NCBI GenBank assembly: GCA_964464465.1
Contig: CAYXGF010000005.1
Location: forward strand, 1 to 44,477
Direction: 5' to 3'
Length of the DNA stretch: 44,477 nucleotides
Source of the DNA: UBA940 sp964464465
GTDB taxonomy: Bacteria; Bacteroidota; Bacteroidia; Bacteroidales; Rikenellaceae
Both the position numbers and the translations under genes were made by a program. Below are positions 1 through 8,397 of this stretch, in pieces (position 1 is the stretch's first letter; each line of letters begins with the position of its first letter). Under the pieces are notes generated by a model. The model did no database searches, was not told the DNA's origin, and worked only from the letters and a program-made list of their open reading frames with translations.

Positions 1-176
1 ATTGCCTGACGCTTGGCCGGGTCGCCGACCTTGCGCTCTCCGCCGTCGGTAAACGCAACGACAGAAGGAGTCGTACGGTGTCCCTCGCTGTTAGGAATCA
101 CAACAGGTTCATTACCCTCCATAACCGATACGCATGAATTCGTCGTACCCAAGTCGATACCAATAATCTTTCCCAT
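1..176 (-). CDS. dnaK: Chaperone DnaK (Hsp70), N-terminal fragment
   Basis: The first 58 codons of the Hsp70 chaperone run off the left edge of the window. The N-terminus reads GKIIGIDLGTTNSCVSVMEG, the invariant phosphate-1 loop of the Hsp70 ATPase domain, followed by the conserved RTTPSVVAF stretch. The protein binds exposed hydrophobic peptides in an ATP-driven cycle with DnaJ and GrpE in the cytoplasm. The start is the ATG at 176-174. A near-promoter lies upstream on the minus strand (TAACCTTTG at 243-235), one base longer than the usual box, so I do not list it separately. Identity is certain; only the fragment is visible. Confidence 0.97.
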   Translation of the reverse strand, partial: MGKIIGIDLGTTNSCVSVMEGNEPVVIPNSEGHRTTPSVVAFTDGGERKVGDPAKRQA

Positions 177-400
177 AATTAAAAATATTTTTTCAGTTTT
201 CAGATTTTTTTCATCGTTCGAAAACCAATATTCTCAAAGGTTATGCCAACAGAAAAAACGGACGCTTAACGCACCTAAACTGACACTTTAATGCACATTT
301 TGTCAGTCCGCATATGACATACTGTCCGAAACGGACACCCGAAACCGGCACAAGGCAAGAAATTTGTCCTAATTTTCTCAACCAATCTTTTCCTATTTAT

Positions 401-431
401 TTTGACAATACATTTTTTTTGTTTAATTTAG
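401..431 (+). promoter_or_regulatory. Possible promoter of the small HTH-like gene
   Basis: TTTG at 401-404, a 19-base spacer and TAATTTAG at 424-431, one base away from the Bacteroidota TAnnTTTG box. It lies about 45 bases before the ATG at 475. The rest of the 177-474 gap is AT-rich, holds the dnaK upstream region on the other strand, and shows no gene. Confidence 0.35.
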
Positions 432-474
432 CAATTGCAAATATAAATCTCATTAATCTAAAACATACTGGCAT

Positions 475-717
475 ATGGTTATCACATTCAATGAACTCAG
501 AAGAATCAAAGACAAACTTCCAAGCGGAAGTTCACAGCGCATCGCCGACCAGCTGGGGATCGACGTGCAGACCGTTCGAAACTACTTCGGAGGCAGACAT
601 TTCAACGACGGCACCCCCGCCGGAATACACTTCGAGAAAGGCCCTGACGGAGGTGTGGTTACCCTTGACGATACGACGATTCTCGACGCCGCAATGAAAA
701 TCCTGCAAGAAAAATAA
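475..717 (+). CDS. Small HTH-like DNA-binding protein (80 aa)
   Basis: An 80-residue soluble protein. Residues 3-40 (ITFNELRRIKDKLP, then SSQRIADQLGIDVQTVRNYF) look like a helix-turn-helix in which QRIADQLGID-VQTVRNYF would be the positioning and recognition helices, followed by a short glycine-containing beta-rich tail and a C-terminal helix. I know of similar small DNA-binding proteins annotated in Bacteroidales but cannot name a function. It is divergent from dnaK, preceded by a possible promoter and followed by a clear intrinsic terminator, so it is probably monocistronic. The start is the ATG at 475; no in-frame alternative fits the HTH better. Confidence 0.75.
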   Translation: MVITFNELRRIKDKLPSGSSQRIADQLGIDVQTVRNYFGGRHFNDGTPAGIHFEKGPDGGVVTLDDTTILDAAMKILQEK

Positions 718-741
718 GTTTTACCTTATTTATACACACGG

Positions 742-773
742 AAAGGGGAAAGGTCCGGCTTTTCCCCTTTTTT
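742..773 (+). terminator. Intrinsic terminator after the HTH-like gene
   Basis: Stem AAAGGGGAAA/TTTCCCCTTT around a GC-rich loop, running straight into a T tract, 25 bases after the stop codon at 717. Confidence 0.85.
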
Positions 774-839
774 CGTATGCGCATTTCACAGAGGCATCAC
801 CGCAGCCCACAGCCGTAAAACATAAATCTGCCACGATGA

Positions 840-871
840 TTTGCAAATATCAAATTTAGAATATACTTTTG
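840..871 (+). promoter_or_regulatory. Promoter of tRNA-Ser
   Basis: TTTG at 840-843, a 20-base spacer and TACTTTTG at 864-871, an exact TAnnTTTG. The tRNA 5' end at 877 lies at the expected distance from the start of transcription. Confidence 0.8.
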
Positions 872-876
872 CACCC

Positions 877-961
877 GGAGAGATGGCAGAGTGGTCGATT
901 GCGGCGGTCTTGAAAACCGTTGAGCTGCGAGGCTCCGGGGGTTCGAATCCCTCTCTCTCCG
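877..961 (+). tRNA. tRNA-Ser (anticodon UGA)
   Basis: Acceptor stem GGAGAGA at 877-883 pairs with TCTCTCC at 954-960, with G961 as the discriminator base. The anticodon loop CTTGAAA gives anticodon TGA, which reads UCA. A long variable arm (GAGCTGCGAGGCTC) marks the class II serine tRNA, and the T-arm carries GGTTCGAATCC. No CCA is encoded in the DNA; the sequence continues GCAAAAAG. Confidence 0.97.
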
Positions 962-976
962 CAAAAAGCAAATATA

Positions 977-1012
977 AACCCCGTGTAAATTTAATTACAC
1001 GGGGTTGTTTTT
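977..1012 (+). terminator. Intrinsic terminator of tRNA-Ser
   Basis: An 11-bp stem, ACCCCGTGTAA at 978-988 with TTACACGGGGT at 995-1005, followed by TGTTTTTG. Confidence 0.85.
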
Positions 1013-1023
1013 GTCACACATAC

Positions 1024-1080
1024 AAAGCACTCGGTCAGTGCAGACTTTAATCTAAGAAGTTCGCACTGACTGGGTGCTTT
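1024..1080. terminator. Long imperfect inverted repeat between tRNA-Ser and wbuC
   Basis: AAGCACTCGGTCAGTGC near 1025-1041 pairs with GCACTGACTGGGTGCTT near 1063-1079 around a 20-base loop. It lies just after the wbuC stop codon on the minus strand and just after the tRNA terminator on the plus strand. It is the likely 3' end of the polysaccharide operon, although the T run on the minus side is short. Confidence 0.5.
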
Positions 1081-1091
1081 TCAATACTTAC

Positions 1092-1490
1092 CTACCGTAT
1101 CACAGTAAGAACATCTTCCGGGCTGATGGGTGTATACGGTCCGTCTTTGACTTCGAATATTGTCGAAGGTTCCGCGACGTCTATGGTATGCCATTGTCCT
1201 TTCGGTATCTGCACCCCATAATTGCCGCTGGTCGGGTCGAGAAGAAAACGTTCAGTCTGCTCTCCGAGGTCGTTATAAAATATCACGGACATCTTTCCGC
1301 GCAGCAGAATGTATGTCTCGGCGGTATGCTTATGACGGTGGACGGAAAGTTGCGTACCGGGAAGAAGTACATTCAAAAGTCTCTGCGCTTTGGCATCAAG
1401 ACTTTCGTGAAGATTGAAATTCATACGCAGGCGCGGGCTCGCCCCGGCCTCCGCAGTTATCTTGTCAAGAAGTTCATCGTTGATTATCAT
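1092..1490 (-). CDS. wbuC: WbuC-family cupin protein
   Basis: A 132-residue single-domain cupin of the WbuC family, found in O-antigen clusters beside the L-FucNAc genes; its reaction is not established. Cupin motif 1 is seen around 49-66, with His51, His53, His55 and Glu58 followed by TYILLRGKM, and motif 2 around 95-104 (PKGQWHTIDV, His101). These are plausible metal ligands. The ATG at 1490 overlaps the stop of the wecA-like gene by four bases (ATGA), so it is translationally coupled and last in the operon. The neighbours wbuB, fnlC and fnlB support the family name. Confidence 0.85.
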   Translation of the reverse strand: MIINDELLDKITAEAGASPRLRMNFNLHESLDAKAQRLLNVLLPGTQLSVHRHKHTAETYILLRGKMSVIFYNDLGEQTERFLLDPTSGNYGVQIPKGQWHTIDVAEPSTIFEVKDGPYTPISPEDVLTVIR

Positions 1491-2455
1491 GGTTGCTGGT
1501 TTTTGAGATATTCTTCGTGCAGGTGATAATTATTTTTCATGAATATGAGATACGCGATAAGCAGCACCGCCACTGTTACTCCGAGATACACATAATGATT
1601 CACCGGACACAGTATCATGCCGAAAGATATGGCAAGCTGCAATGTCATATAAAGCAGCGATACGATTACGTGTGGAATTTTCAGTTCATTGGCCATAAGC
1701 TGATAGGCATGTTTTCGATGAGCCTTGCCGAGATTCTCGCGGAGCTGTATGCGGTGGCAGATTGTCAGAACTGTATCGGCACCATATACGGCAAGGAAGA
1801 CTATGTAGGCAAAATCCTGTGTCTTCAACATAAGAAGGCCGAGCGCGAACAACAGGATAAAAGCGATTGTAATCGAACCTACGTCTCCGGCGAAGCATTT
1901 GGCCCTTTTTCTGAAATTGAAGAAACAGAATATGAGCAGACTGATTCCCGATACATACAGGAACGGCATTGCGATGAATTCATAATAATAGTTCAGATAA
2001 ATCAACGGAGCCAATACCGCCAGAGAATAACCTCCCGTTATGCCGTTGATGCCATCCATGAAGTTGTATGCGTTCGTGATTCCCACACAGACGATTAATG
2101 CAATAATGACAATCCACCAGTCTCCGGGATTGAGTATGCCGAACTGATAAAACATGAGCGCCATTGCGACGAACTGCACGACAAGCCGTATGCTGTCTGG
2201 CAGTGAATGTATGTCATCGATGAAACTTACGAGTCCTATCATTGTCAGTCCCAAAAGGAACCATCCGTAATCAAGTCCGAAGAATGCGGCATATAGCCAC
2301 GTGCCGAACAGAAATAGGATTCCTCCACCACGTAAAGTTATCGAATTGTGAGACGAGCGAAGATTAGGTTTGTCTATGATGTTGAAACGGTCGGCTACAC
2401 GAAAATAGGCCAACTCAAACAGAATCAACAATAATGCGATAATTGCATAAATCAT
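1487..2455 (-). CDS. WecA/MraY-like polyprenyl-phosphate sugar-1-phosphate transferase
   Basis: A 322-residue integral membrane protein with about ten hydrophobic segments, of glycosyltransferase family 4 (MraY/WecA/WbpL type). Members move a sugar-1-phosphate from a UDP-sugar to undecaprenyl phosphate and so start a lipid-linked glycan. Visible motifs: D80-D81 in the cytosolic loop (FIDDIHSLPDS), NAYNFMDGING at 128-138 with catalytic D134, AGDVGS around D191, and the HRKHAYQL histidine loop at 246-253. UDP-GlcNAc or UDP-FucNAc are the likely donors given the neighbours (inference). The start is the ATG at 2455, with about 230 bases separating it from wbuB upstream. Confidence 0.88.
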   Translation of the reverse strand: MIYAIIALLLILFELAYFRVADRFNIIDKPNLRSSHNSITLRGGGILFLFGTWLYAAFFGLDYGWFLLGLTMIGLVSFIDDIHSLPDSIRLVVQFVAMALMFYQFGILNPGDWWIVIIALIVCVGITNAYNFMDGINGITGGYSLAVLAPLIYLNYYYEFIAMPFLYVSGISLLIFCFFNFRKRAKCFAGDVGSITIAFILLFALGLLMLKTQDFAYIVFLAVYGADTVLTICHRIQLRENLGKAHRKHAYQLMANELKIPHVIVSLLYMTLQLAISFGMILCPVNHYVYLGVTVAVLLIAYLIFMKNNYHLHEEYLKNQQP

Positions 2456-2491
2456 AATATATATTATTAATATTTTTCAAAACACCCCGTT

Positions 2492-2677
2492 TCAAGCCTC
2501 CGACCTATGCCCCGCGGAGGCTTGCTGCGGCAGGATGCGACAAGCGCCTGGGGAACAGTCGAATATCTCTTTCATCAAATCGGTGTCAACCTCAAAACAT
2601 GCCTCATCCGATAACCTGGGCTCTGTATAATGGGCCTTTTCCGCAAGCCATCGCACTCCGGCAATAAGTATTCTCAT
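2492..2677 (-). CDS. Small open frame after wbuB (61 codons), doubtful
   Basis: An ATG-initiated frame beginning six bases after the wbuB stop codon and filling most of the gap to the wecA-like gene. The predicted peptide starts MRILIAGVRWLAEKA, which faintly recalls the first strand of nucleotide-sugar epimerases but lacks the GxxGxxG motif. I do not recognise it. It may be a small co-transcribed protein, the remnant of a lost gene, or chance. Its 3' end overlaps a hairpin. Confidence 0.22.
   Translation of the reverse strand: MRILIAGVRWLAEKAHYTEPRLSDEACFEVDTDLMKEIFDCSPGACRILPQQASAGHRSEA
2494..2523 (-). terminator. Hairpin between wbuB and the wecA-like gene
   Basis: AAGCCTCCG and CGGAGGCTT form a 9-bp perfect stem with a 12-base loop. 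There is no clean T run on the minus strand, so it may be an attenuator or an RNA-processing structure rather than a terminator. Confidence 0.3.
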
Positions 2678-2683
2678 AGCACT

Positions 2684-3913
2684 TTACAGGTTATTAATCA
2701 ATTCGACATACTGTTTCGTAACCACATCCTTGGAGTATTTACTCTCTATCTCGCACAGGCCCCTGGCCCCCATCGCCCTCAACTGTCCGGCGTCAATCGT
2801 TTCCATCCATTCGCAAATCTCATCCGCTTTCCGGCAGGCATCGTACCATGTCACTATTTTCGCACAGCCTGTGTCGCGCAGAAAGTCGACGATTGGCGTA
2901 TCGGCAGGCGAGCATACAAGCATGGGTTTGGCACTTGCCATAATCGTATAGACTTTGGACGGAAATCCATAAGCCGCCATTTTCGGGTCCATAAAAATAA
3001 ACTGGATGTCGGAAAAACCGATAATTCCGGGCATAGATTCCCGCGGCTGATACGGCAGCAGATGTATATTGTCCAGATTATACTGTCCTATCCTCTCTTC
3101 AAGATACCCGCGCATCACGCCATCGCCTATCACATAATAATCGACAGCCTTGTCCCGGGTGCGTTTTGCGACCTCAATCAGAGTATCCCAATCCTGCGCC
3201 AGGCCTATGTTGCCGGCATACATCAGCTTCAAATTATCATTGGCGATAAAAAGACGGCGGTCAAGATGCGGCTCTCCTTCAAAAGGCCTGTATATGCAGG
3301 TATCGACGAAATTCGGTATTATACGGAGTTTGTCCGGACAGACAAAACGCCCGACAATTCTATCATAGAATACACGGTCTATCGTGGTTACAGCGGAGGA
3401 CTTACTGTAAATATACCGCTCCATACGGCTCAGCACCGAGTGCACCGCACCGGAATCCCGGCCCAGGATGTCAGGATAAATCTCCTGTACGTTATACACC
3501 ACCTTCGCACCTTTCAGTTTCCCGAGCCAGATGTTCAGCAGCCCTATGGTCAGCGGCGGCGAAGGCGACAGAATAACGTCTATATCCTTAAAGCAAAGCG
3601 CCGTGCAGAACGACACCACATGCCAGTAAACAAATCCCAGGAGACGGAGTACGGTCGACCTGAATTTTTTCTGCGGAACGTGATACACAGGAATACCGTT
3701 GTACTCGCTTTTCTTCAACAAGCCCCGCACCTTCCACCTCATCGGCTGTTTCCTTATCTGGGACTCCACTCTGTTGTAATGCGGCGTCGTGGTCAGAACA
3801 ACGACGTCGAGACCGGCCCGCTTCAAGGAGTCCGCAATATCCCCGTAAAGATATGCCGAGGACACGCCGTCAGGACAAAACACCAGAGAATGGATAAGAA
3901 CCCGCTTTTTCAT
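2684..3913 (-). CDS. wbuB: Glycosyltransferase family 4, WbuB-like
   Basis: A 409-residue GT-B fold glycosyltransferase resembling WbuB, the putative L-fucosaminyl transferase of O-antigen clusters. The N-terminal domain begins KKRVLIHSLVFCPDGVSSAYLYGDIA and contains the family-typical DVILSPSPPLTIG stretch and YNVQEIYPDI. The C-terminal donor-binding domain includes LMYAGNIGLAQDWD and GFPSKVYTIMASAKPML. It probably adds a FucNAc-type sugar to the growing lipid-linked unit at the inner membrane. I chose the ATG at 3913, two bases beyond the fnlC stop codon; an in-frame ATG at 3934 would overlap fnlC by 19 bases and add seven non-conserved residues. Confidence 0.88.
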   Translation of the reverse strand: MKKRVLIHSLVFCPDGVSSAYLYGDIADSLKRAGLDVVVLTTTPHYNRVESQIRKQPMRWKVRGLLKKSEYNGIPVYHVPQKKFRSTVLRLLGFVYWHVVSFCTALCFKDIDVILSPSPPLTIGLLNIWLGKLKGAKVVYNVQEIYPDILGRDSGAVHSVLSRMERYIYSKSSAVTTIDRVFYDRIVGRFVCPDKLRIIPNFVDTCIYRPFEGEPHLDRRLFIANDNLKLMYAGNIGLAQDWDTLIEVAKRTRDKAVDYYVIGDGVMRGYLEERIGQYNLDNIHLLPYQPRESMPGIIGFSDIQFIFMDPKMAAYGFPSKVYTIMASAKPMLVCSPADTPIVDFLRDTGCAKIVTWYDACRKADEICEWMETIDAGQLRAMGARGLCEIESKYSKDVVTKQYVELINNL

Positions 3914-3915
3914 AT

Positions 3916-5097
3916 TCAGGAATCTTTGCGCCAAACCATTTTATTCACGACAGTGACGTAGGACTGGATGATTTTGACGACTGTATTGCTGACGTTCTCG
4001 CCAGTGTATGCATCCACCGGTATGCCGAAATCTCCCGCCACATTCATTGCCAGGGCGGTGTCTACGGCTTGCAGCAGACTATGCCGGTCTATTCCCGCGA
4101 GAATGAAACCCGCGTTGTCGAGCGATTCGGGACGTTCGGTGGAGGTGCGTATGCAGACCGCTGGAAACGGATGTCCAACGGAGGTAAAAAACGATGATTC
4201 CTCCGGAAGCGTACCGGAATCGGATATTACGGCCGCGGCGTGCATTTGCAGACAGTTGTAATCATGAAAACCGAGCGGATCGTGCATAATAACCAGCGGG
4301 TCCAGCTGGAATCCGCTCTGTTCTATCCGGAAGCGCGAACGCGGGTGACAGCTGTAAAGAATCGGCATGCCGTATCTTCCGGCAACGGCATTTACGGCGC
4401 TGAACAACGACTGAAAATTCTTCTCCGTATCTATATTCTCCTCACGATGGGCCGACAGAAGAATGTATTTCCCCTTTTCGAGCCCAAGCCTCCGGTGAAT
4501 GTCGCTCGCCTCAATCTCCGCAAGGTTGCGGCGAAGCACCTCCGCCATTGGAGAGCCTGTCACATATGTACGCTCACGGGGAAAGCCGCACTCCGCAAGA
4601 TAGCGGCGGGCATGCTCCGAATAACAGAGATTGACGTCGGAGATTATGTCCACGATACGGCGGTTGGTCTCCTCGGGAAGGCACTCGTCCTTGCAGCGGT
4701 TGCCTGCCTCCATATGGAAAATCGGGATATGAAGACGTTTGGCCGAAATTGCAGAAAGGCATGAGTTGGTGTCGCCGAGAACAAGCAGCGCATCCGGTTT
4801 TATCCGGGCCATCAGTTTGTACGAACAGTTGATGATGTTGCCGACCGTTGCGCCCAGGTCATCGCCTACTGCATCCATATATACCTCGGGGGCCTTTATT
4901 TTCAGGTCCCTGAAAAATATGCCGTTCAGATTATAGTCGTAGTTCTGCCCCGTATGGGCAAGTATGACATCGAAATATCTGCGGCATTTGTCGATTATGG
5001 CGGCAAGACGAATTATCTCCGGACGGGTGCCGACGATTATCAGCAGTTTGAGCCTGCCGTTATCTGCGAAACCGATATCTTTATAGTCTGTTTTCAT
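3916..5097 (-). CDS. fnlC: UDP-GlcNAc 2-epimerase family protein FnlC/WbjD
   Basis: A 393-residue non-hydrolysing sugar-nucleotide 2-epimerase of the WecB fold. In the L-FucNAc pathway FnlC inverts C2 of UDP-2-acetamido-2,6-dideoxy-L-talose to give UDP-L-FucNAc. Motifs: GTRPEIIRL at 23-31, the nucleotide loop LGDTNS around D109, HMEAGNR around E130, and SAHREENID around 215-223, which carries the catalytic His-Arg-Glu. It overlaps fnlB by four bases (ATGA at 5097-5094) and is followed almost directly by wbuB. The assignment to fnlC rather than wecB rests on the fnlB and wbuB neighbours. Confidence 0.9.
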   Translation of the reverse strand: MKTDYKDIGFADNGRLKLLIIVGTRPEIIRLAAIIDKCRRYFDVILAHTGQNYDYNLNGIFFRDLKIKAPEVYMDAVGDDLGATVGNIINCSYKLMARIKPDALLVLGDTNSCLSAISAKRLHIPIFHMEAGNRCKDECLPEETNRRIVDIISDVNLCYSEHARRYLAECGFPRERTYVTGSPMAEVLRRNLAEIEASDIHRRLGLEKGKYILLSAHREENIDTEKNFQSLFSAVNAVAGRYGMPILYSCHPRSRFRIEQSGFQLDPLVIMHDPLGFHDYNCLQMHAAAVISDSGTLPEESSFFTSVGHPFPAVCIRTSTERPESLDNAGFILAGIDRHSLLQAVDTALAMNVAGDFGIPVDAYTGENVSNTVVKIIQSYVTVVNKMVWRKDS

Positions 5098-6299
5098 CGC
5101 TTCTCTACCGGGTCAAAATATGTATCGGGGCGATTCGGGTCGAAAGGCTCGTTGCACCACATAAGGGTAACGAGGTCTTCGGTATCCGAAAGATTTACAA
5201 TGTTGTGAGTGTAGCCGGGAATCATCTCCACCACGCGGAGGCGGTCGCCGCTGACATAGAAGTCGAGAACCTCGTCCGTGCCCTCCTTCCGCAGCTGAAT
5301 CAGTCCGCGCCCCTTGACTACAATGAACTTCTCATTCTTGGTATTGTGCCAGTGCTGCCCCTTGGTTACGCCGGGCCTCGAAACATTGACCGACATCTGA
5401 CCGGCACCTACCGTGCGGATGATTTCGGTAAAGGAGCCGCGTTCATCGACGTTCATTTTCAAATCGTAGGCCATCTTCTCAGCAGGCAGATAGCTGAGAT
5501 ATGTGGAATAGAGTTTTTTCTCGAATGAGCCGGAGGTCAAATCCGGCACTCCGAGCGTGCGCGGCATCTCCTTAAAGCGGTGCAGCATATCGACGATTTG
5601 CCCGAGCGTGACCTTATGAGTACCCGGGACGGTGCAGTAACGTCCGTCATCCCGGAGCACAGTGCCGGTGCCGTCGAACTCGCAGCGATGCTCTTCACCG
5701 CTCATGGCGGCAATCATCCCGTCGACAAGGTCGTCTATATAAAGCAGTTCCAACTGCACGGACGAATCACTGACCCGAATCGGCAAATCATTGGCTATGT
5801 TGTTGCAGAATGTGGCGACAACCGAATTATAATCAGGTCTGCACCATTTACCGAAAATATTCGGGAACCGGTAGACAAGGACCCTGGCCCCGGTCTTCCT
5901 GCCGTAATCGAAGAAAAGCTCCTCGGCAGCACGTTTGCTTTCGCCATAGGGATGACCCGCATAGCGCCCTGTAAGTGTTGCCTGAATCGAACTCGACAGC
6001 ATCACCGGGCACGTATTGCCGTGACGTCTCAGGCAATCGAGAAGCGCTGCGGCAAAACCGCAGTTGACGCTATCGAAATCCCCCTGATTTTCAGTACGGT
6101 TCACCCCTGCGAGATTGAACACGAAATCGGCTTCGGCACAATAGCGGTCTATCTCCCCGGCCGCAGAGTCGATGTCATATTCAAACACTTCGTCTATGCG
6201 CACAGGATAATTCCGCGCCTTGCCGTCCCTGATGTTTTTTAGCTGGGCACACAGATTCTTGCCGACAAAACCTCCGGCCCCTGTAACGAGAACTTTCAT
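5094..6299 (-). CDS. fnlB: FnlB/WbjC/CapF bifunctional reductase-epimerase
   Basis: A 401-residue two-domain enzyme. Residues 1-255 form an extended short-chain dehydrogenase with TGAGGFVGKN at 6-15, an SSS triad at 102-104 and YGESK at 118-122. Residues about 285-398 form a cupin (GQHWHNTKNEKFIVVKG, then PGYTHNIVNL). This fusion is diagnostic of CapF/WbjC/FnlB, which epimerises and reduces the 4-keto intermediate made by FnlA/CapE on the way to UDP-L-FucNAc. It is followed by fnlC with a four-base overlap. The partner 4,6-dehydratase gene fnlA is not next to it, and a 180-bp gap precedes it. Confidence 0.93.
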   Translation of the reverse strand: MKVLVTGAGGFVGKNLCAQLKNIRDGKARNYPVRIDEVFEYDIDSAAGEIDRYCAEADFVFNLAGVNRTENQGDFDSVNCGFAAALLDCLRRHGNTCPVMLSSSIQATLTGRYAGHPYGESKRAAEELFFDYGRKTGARVLVYRFPNIFGKWCRPDYNSVVATFCNNIANDLPIRVSDSSVQLELLYIDDLVDGMIAAMSGEEHRCEFDGTGTVLRDDGRYCTVPGTHKVTLGQIVDMLHRFKEMPRTLGVPDLTSGSFEKKLYSTYLSYLPAEKMAYDLKMNVDERGSFTEIIRTVGAGQMSVNVSRPGVTKGQHWHNTKNEKFIVVKGRGLIQLRKEGTDEVLDFYVSGDRLRVVEMIPGYTHNIVNLSDTEDLVTLMWCNEPFDPNRPDTYFDPVEKR

Positions 6300-6479
6300 A
6301 AGTCAATGTACGAAACCTTCTTCTCCGCTCAATTCCTGACGGATGTGCTCCGATACCTTACGGCAGGCGTCCGTCACTATAAAGTGAGACCGCAATGCCG
6401 ATTATACCTTCCGATTACAAAGTTATCGATTATTATCGGATTGAGCAAATAATCGACAGCCCCCTGACCGACCGCGCCG

Positions 6480-7997
6480 CTACTTGCTCTCGTGGTACTC
6501 GTCCTCGCTGTTGACCTGCCATATGCGTGACTTGTCGGCCGAGCCGTTCAGTATGCTGTCGGCAGCAGCGACAGCGGTAAGCATGGAGTGGTCGATATTG
6601 TTGTAACGATGCATGCCGTTGCGTCCTATCAGGAAAAGATTCCCGATGGAATCGGTCCAGGACCTGATTTCATCCATACGGCCGTAAGTACCGAAATACG
6701 CCGGATACGCCTTGGGCACACGCACCACCACCGCATCGAGCACGTCGGCACGGTCTATCATACCGATATGTTCCATCTCGCCGGCGGCCATATCGATGAA
6801 CTCCTCATCCGGCATGGTCCACAGGCCATCGCCCTCGTTTACGAAATACTCGATGCCAATCCAGACGGTGTCGCTGCCGGCCACCATGTAAGGGCTCCAA
6901 TTGTTGAATATCTGAACACGGCCGGCCTTCACGTCTCTCTCCTGAATATATATCCACGTATCGGGATAATAGCGCTTGCCCTCCTGCGTCACCACATTCA
7001 TCTTCCGGAGCAGCAGGCCGACAGTCATGAAATCCCTGTACACAAGACCTGCGGCCACCTGACGGACGGCATCCGGAACCGGCACATCCACCGCAGCGAC
7101 AAGTTCGCGGACCGGCATCGAGGAGATGAGCCAGTCGCAGTCTATACGCCGCTCGCCGCTCCTGTCGCGCACCGTCACCCCCGAAACCCGTCCGACATCG
7201 ACATGAATCGCCGTGACACGTGTTTGCAGCAATACAGTACCACCGCCACGCCGAATCCGCTCCGCAGCCTCCTCCCATATCTGTCCGGCGCCCAGCTTAG
7301 GATACATGAAACGCTCTATCAGCGAGGTCTCAACCTTTTTCCGGTCCGCACCCGCACGCTTGCCCAATGCCATGCGGCGGGCCATATGGACTATCGCAGC
7401 CCAGACCGAGAGGCCCTTGACGCGCTGACGCCCCCAGTCAGGACTTATCTCACTGCACCTGACACCCCATACTTTCTCGGTATAATCGCGGAAAAAGGTC
7501 TCATACAACTCCCTGCCGAAGCGGTTCACGTAGAAATCCTCCAAAGAGCGCTCCTCTCGCACCGGGAACATGCGAATCCATGCATAAGAGGCCCCAATCC
7601 TTACAAGCCGGCGCAGTCCGAGATTGCGCACCGTCTGCCATGACAGCGAAATAGGATAATCGAAGAAACGGCGCAGGAAATAGATTCTCGACAGCCGCCT
7701 GCGCACCAGCATGACCTTGTCGTTCTTTTCCGGGGAATGCTCCCCGGCATCCTCCAACGGCAGCAAATCCAGCCACATTTTCGTCACCGCATCCGACTTC
7801 GAGAAATAGCGGTGACCGCCCAAATCCATGCTGTTGCCCTTGTATCGCACCGTGCGCGATATTCCGCCGACAATATCGTCCTGTTCCAGGACAACGACCT
7901 CCATATCGCCGCGGGCGAGCAGCTCCGATGCGGCGGTAAGACCGGCAGGACCGGCGCCTATAATTGCAACACGTTTTTTATCTTTGACCTTTTCCAT
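6480..7997 (-). CDS. UDP-galactopyranose mutase-like FAD oxidoreductase
   Basis: A 505-residue flavoprotein. The N-terminus has the Rossmann motif VAIIGAGPAGLTAASELL and a downstream VVVLEQDDIVGG acidic end, then GNSMDLGGHRYFSK as in the UDP-galactopyranose mutase/protoporphyrinogen-oxidase superfamily; GRNGMHRYNN near the C-terminus is also typical. Family members act on nucleotide or lipid-linked sugars, but the substrate here is unknown. I start it at the ATG at 7997, which overlaps gtrA by 20 bases; the upstream extension to 8111 lies inside gtrA and encodes unrelated sequence. It is grouped with GtrA and a GT-C glycosyltransferase, which suggests a sugar modification of a surface glycan. 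Confidence 0.85.
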   Translation of the reverse strand: MEKVKDKKRVAIIGAGPAGLTAASELLARGDMEVVVLEQDDIVGGISRTVRYKGNSMDLGGHRYFSKSDAVTKMWLDLLPLEDAGEHSPEKNDKVMLVRRRLSRIYFLRRFFDYPISLSWQTVRNLGLRRLVRIGASYAWIRMFPVREERSLEDFYVNRFGRELYETFFRDYTEKVWGVRCSEISPDWGRQRVKGLSVWAAIVHMARRMALGKRAGADRKKVETSLIERFMYPKLGAGQIWEEAAERIRRGGGTVLLQTRVTAIHVDVGRVSGVTVRDRSGERRIDCDWLISSMPVRELVAAVDVPVPDAVRQVAAGLVYRDFMTVGLLLRKMNVVTQEGKRYYPDTWIYIQERDVKAGRVQIFNNWSPYMVAGSDTVWIGIEYFVNEGDGLWTMPDEEFIDMAAGEMEHIGMIDRADVLDAVVVRVPKAYPAYFGTYGRMDEIRSWTDSIGNLFLIGRNGMHRYNNIDHSMLTAVAAADSILNGSADKSRIWQVNSEDEYHESK

Positions 7998-8397
7998 TGA
8001 ACAACAAATATTTGCGAGCAGTAAAATTCCAAAAGAACACAACGGCAGCCGAGACTGCCTTGGCAACCAGATAATGACCGCCCAGCACCTCCGCAACAGT
8101 CCACATGACAACCTCGTTCAGCCCCAGCCCCAAGACTCCTATCACGGCGAAAAATACGAATTCGGCCACGCGGCTCTCCATAGCCCTCGTCTCGAAAACC
8201 CACGACACGCTAAGCGCATAGTTGACCGTCAGCCCTGCGCAGAAAGCAATGGCAGCCGAAATCAGATAATGCACTCCGCAGGCGGTAAGCAGCCACAGCA
8301 ATCCGAAATCAACCGCAAAGGCGACTCCGCCGACAACGAAATAGCGCAGCAGCTGCATCCAGCCGTCACCCAGGCGCCTCTTGACAAACTCATTCAT
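7978..8397 (-). CDS. GtrA-family membrane protein
   Basis: A 139-residue protein with four transmembrane segments (about 17-37, 43-63, 83-103 and 111-131) and the GtrA-family pattern LLRYFVVGGVAFAVDFGLLWLL near the start and WNFTARKYLLF at the end. GtrA proteins are thought to flip polyprenyl-phosphate-linked sugars across the inner membrane for use by GT-C enzymes. The ATG at 8397 is preferred over the GTG at 8400. It overlaps the GT-C gene by eight bases and the flavoprotein by 20, so the three form one translational unit. Confidence 0.92.
   Translation of the reverse strand: MNEFVKRRLGDGWMQLLRYFVVGGVAFAVDFGLLWLLTACGVHYLISAAIAFCAGLTVNYALSVSWVFETRAMESRVAEFVFFAVIGVLGLGLNEVVMWTVAEVLGGHYLVAKAVSAAVVFFWNFTARKYLLFNGKGQR

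Noticed and set aside
2630..3961. A 443-codon open frame on the plus strand
   Set aside because: Antisense to wbuB, which carries clear glycosyltransferase motifs.
6303..6401. Open stretch upstream of fnlB as a real gene
   Set aside because: Only 32 codons between stop codons with no ATG and no recognisable family; mentioned only as a possible remnant.
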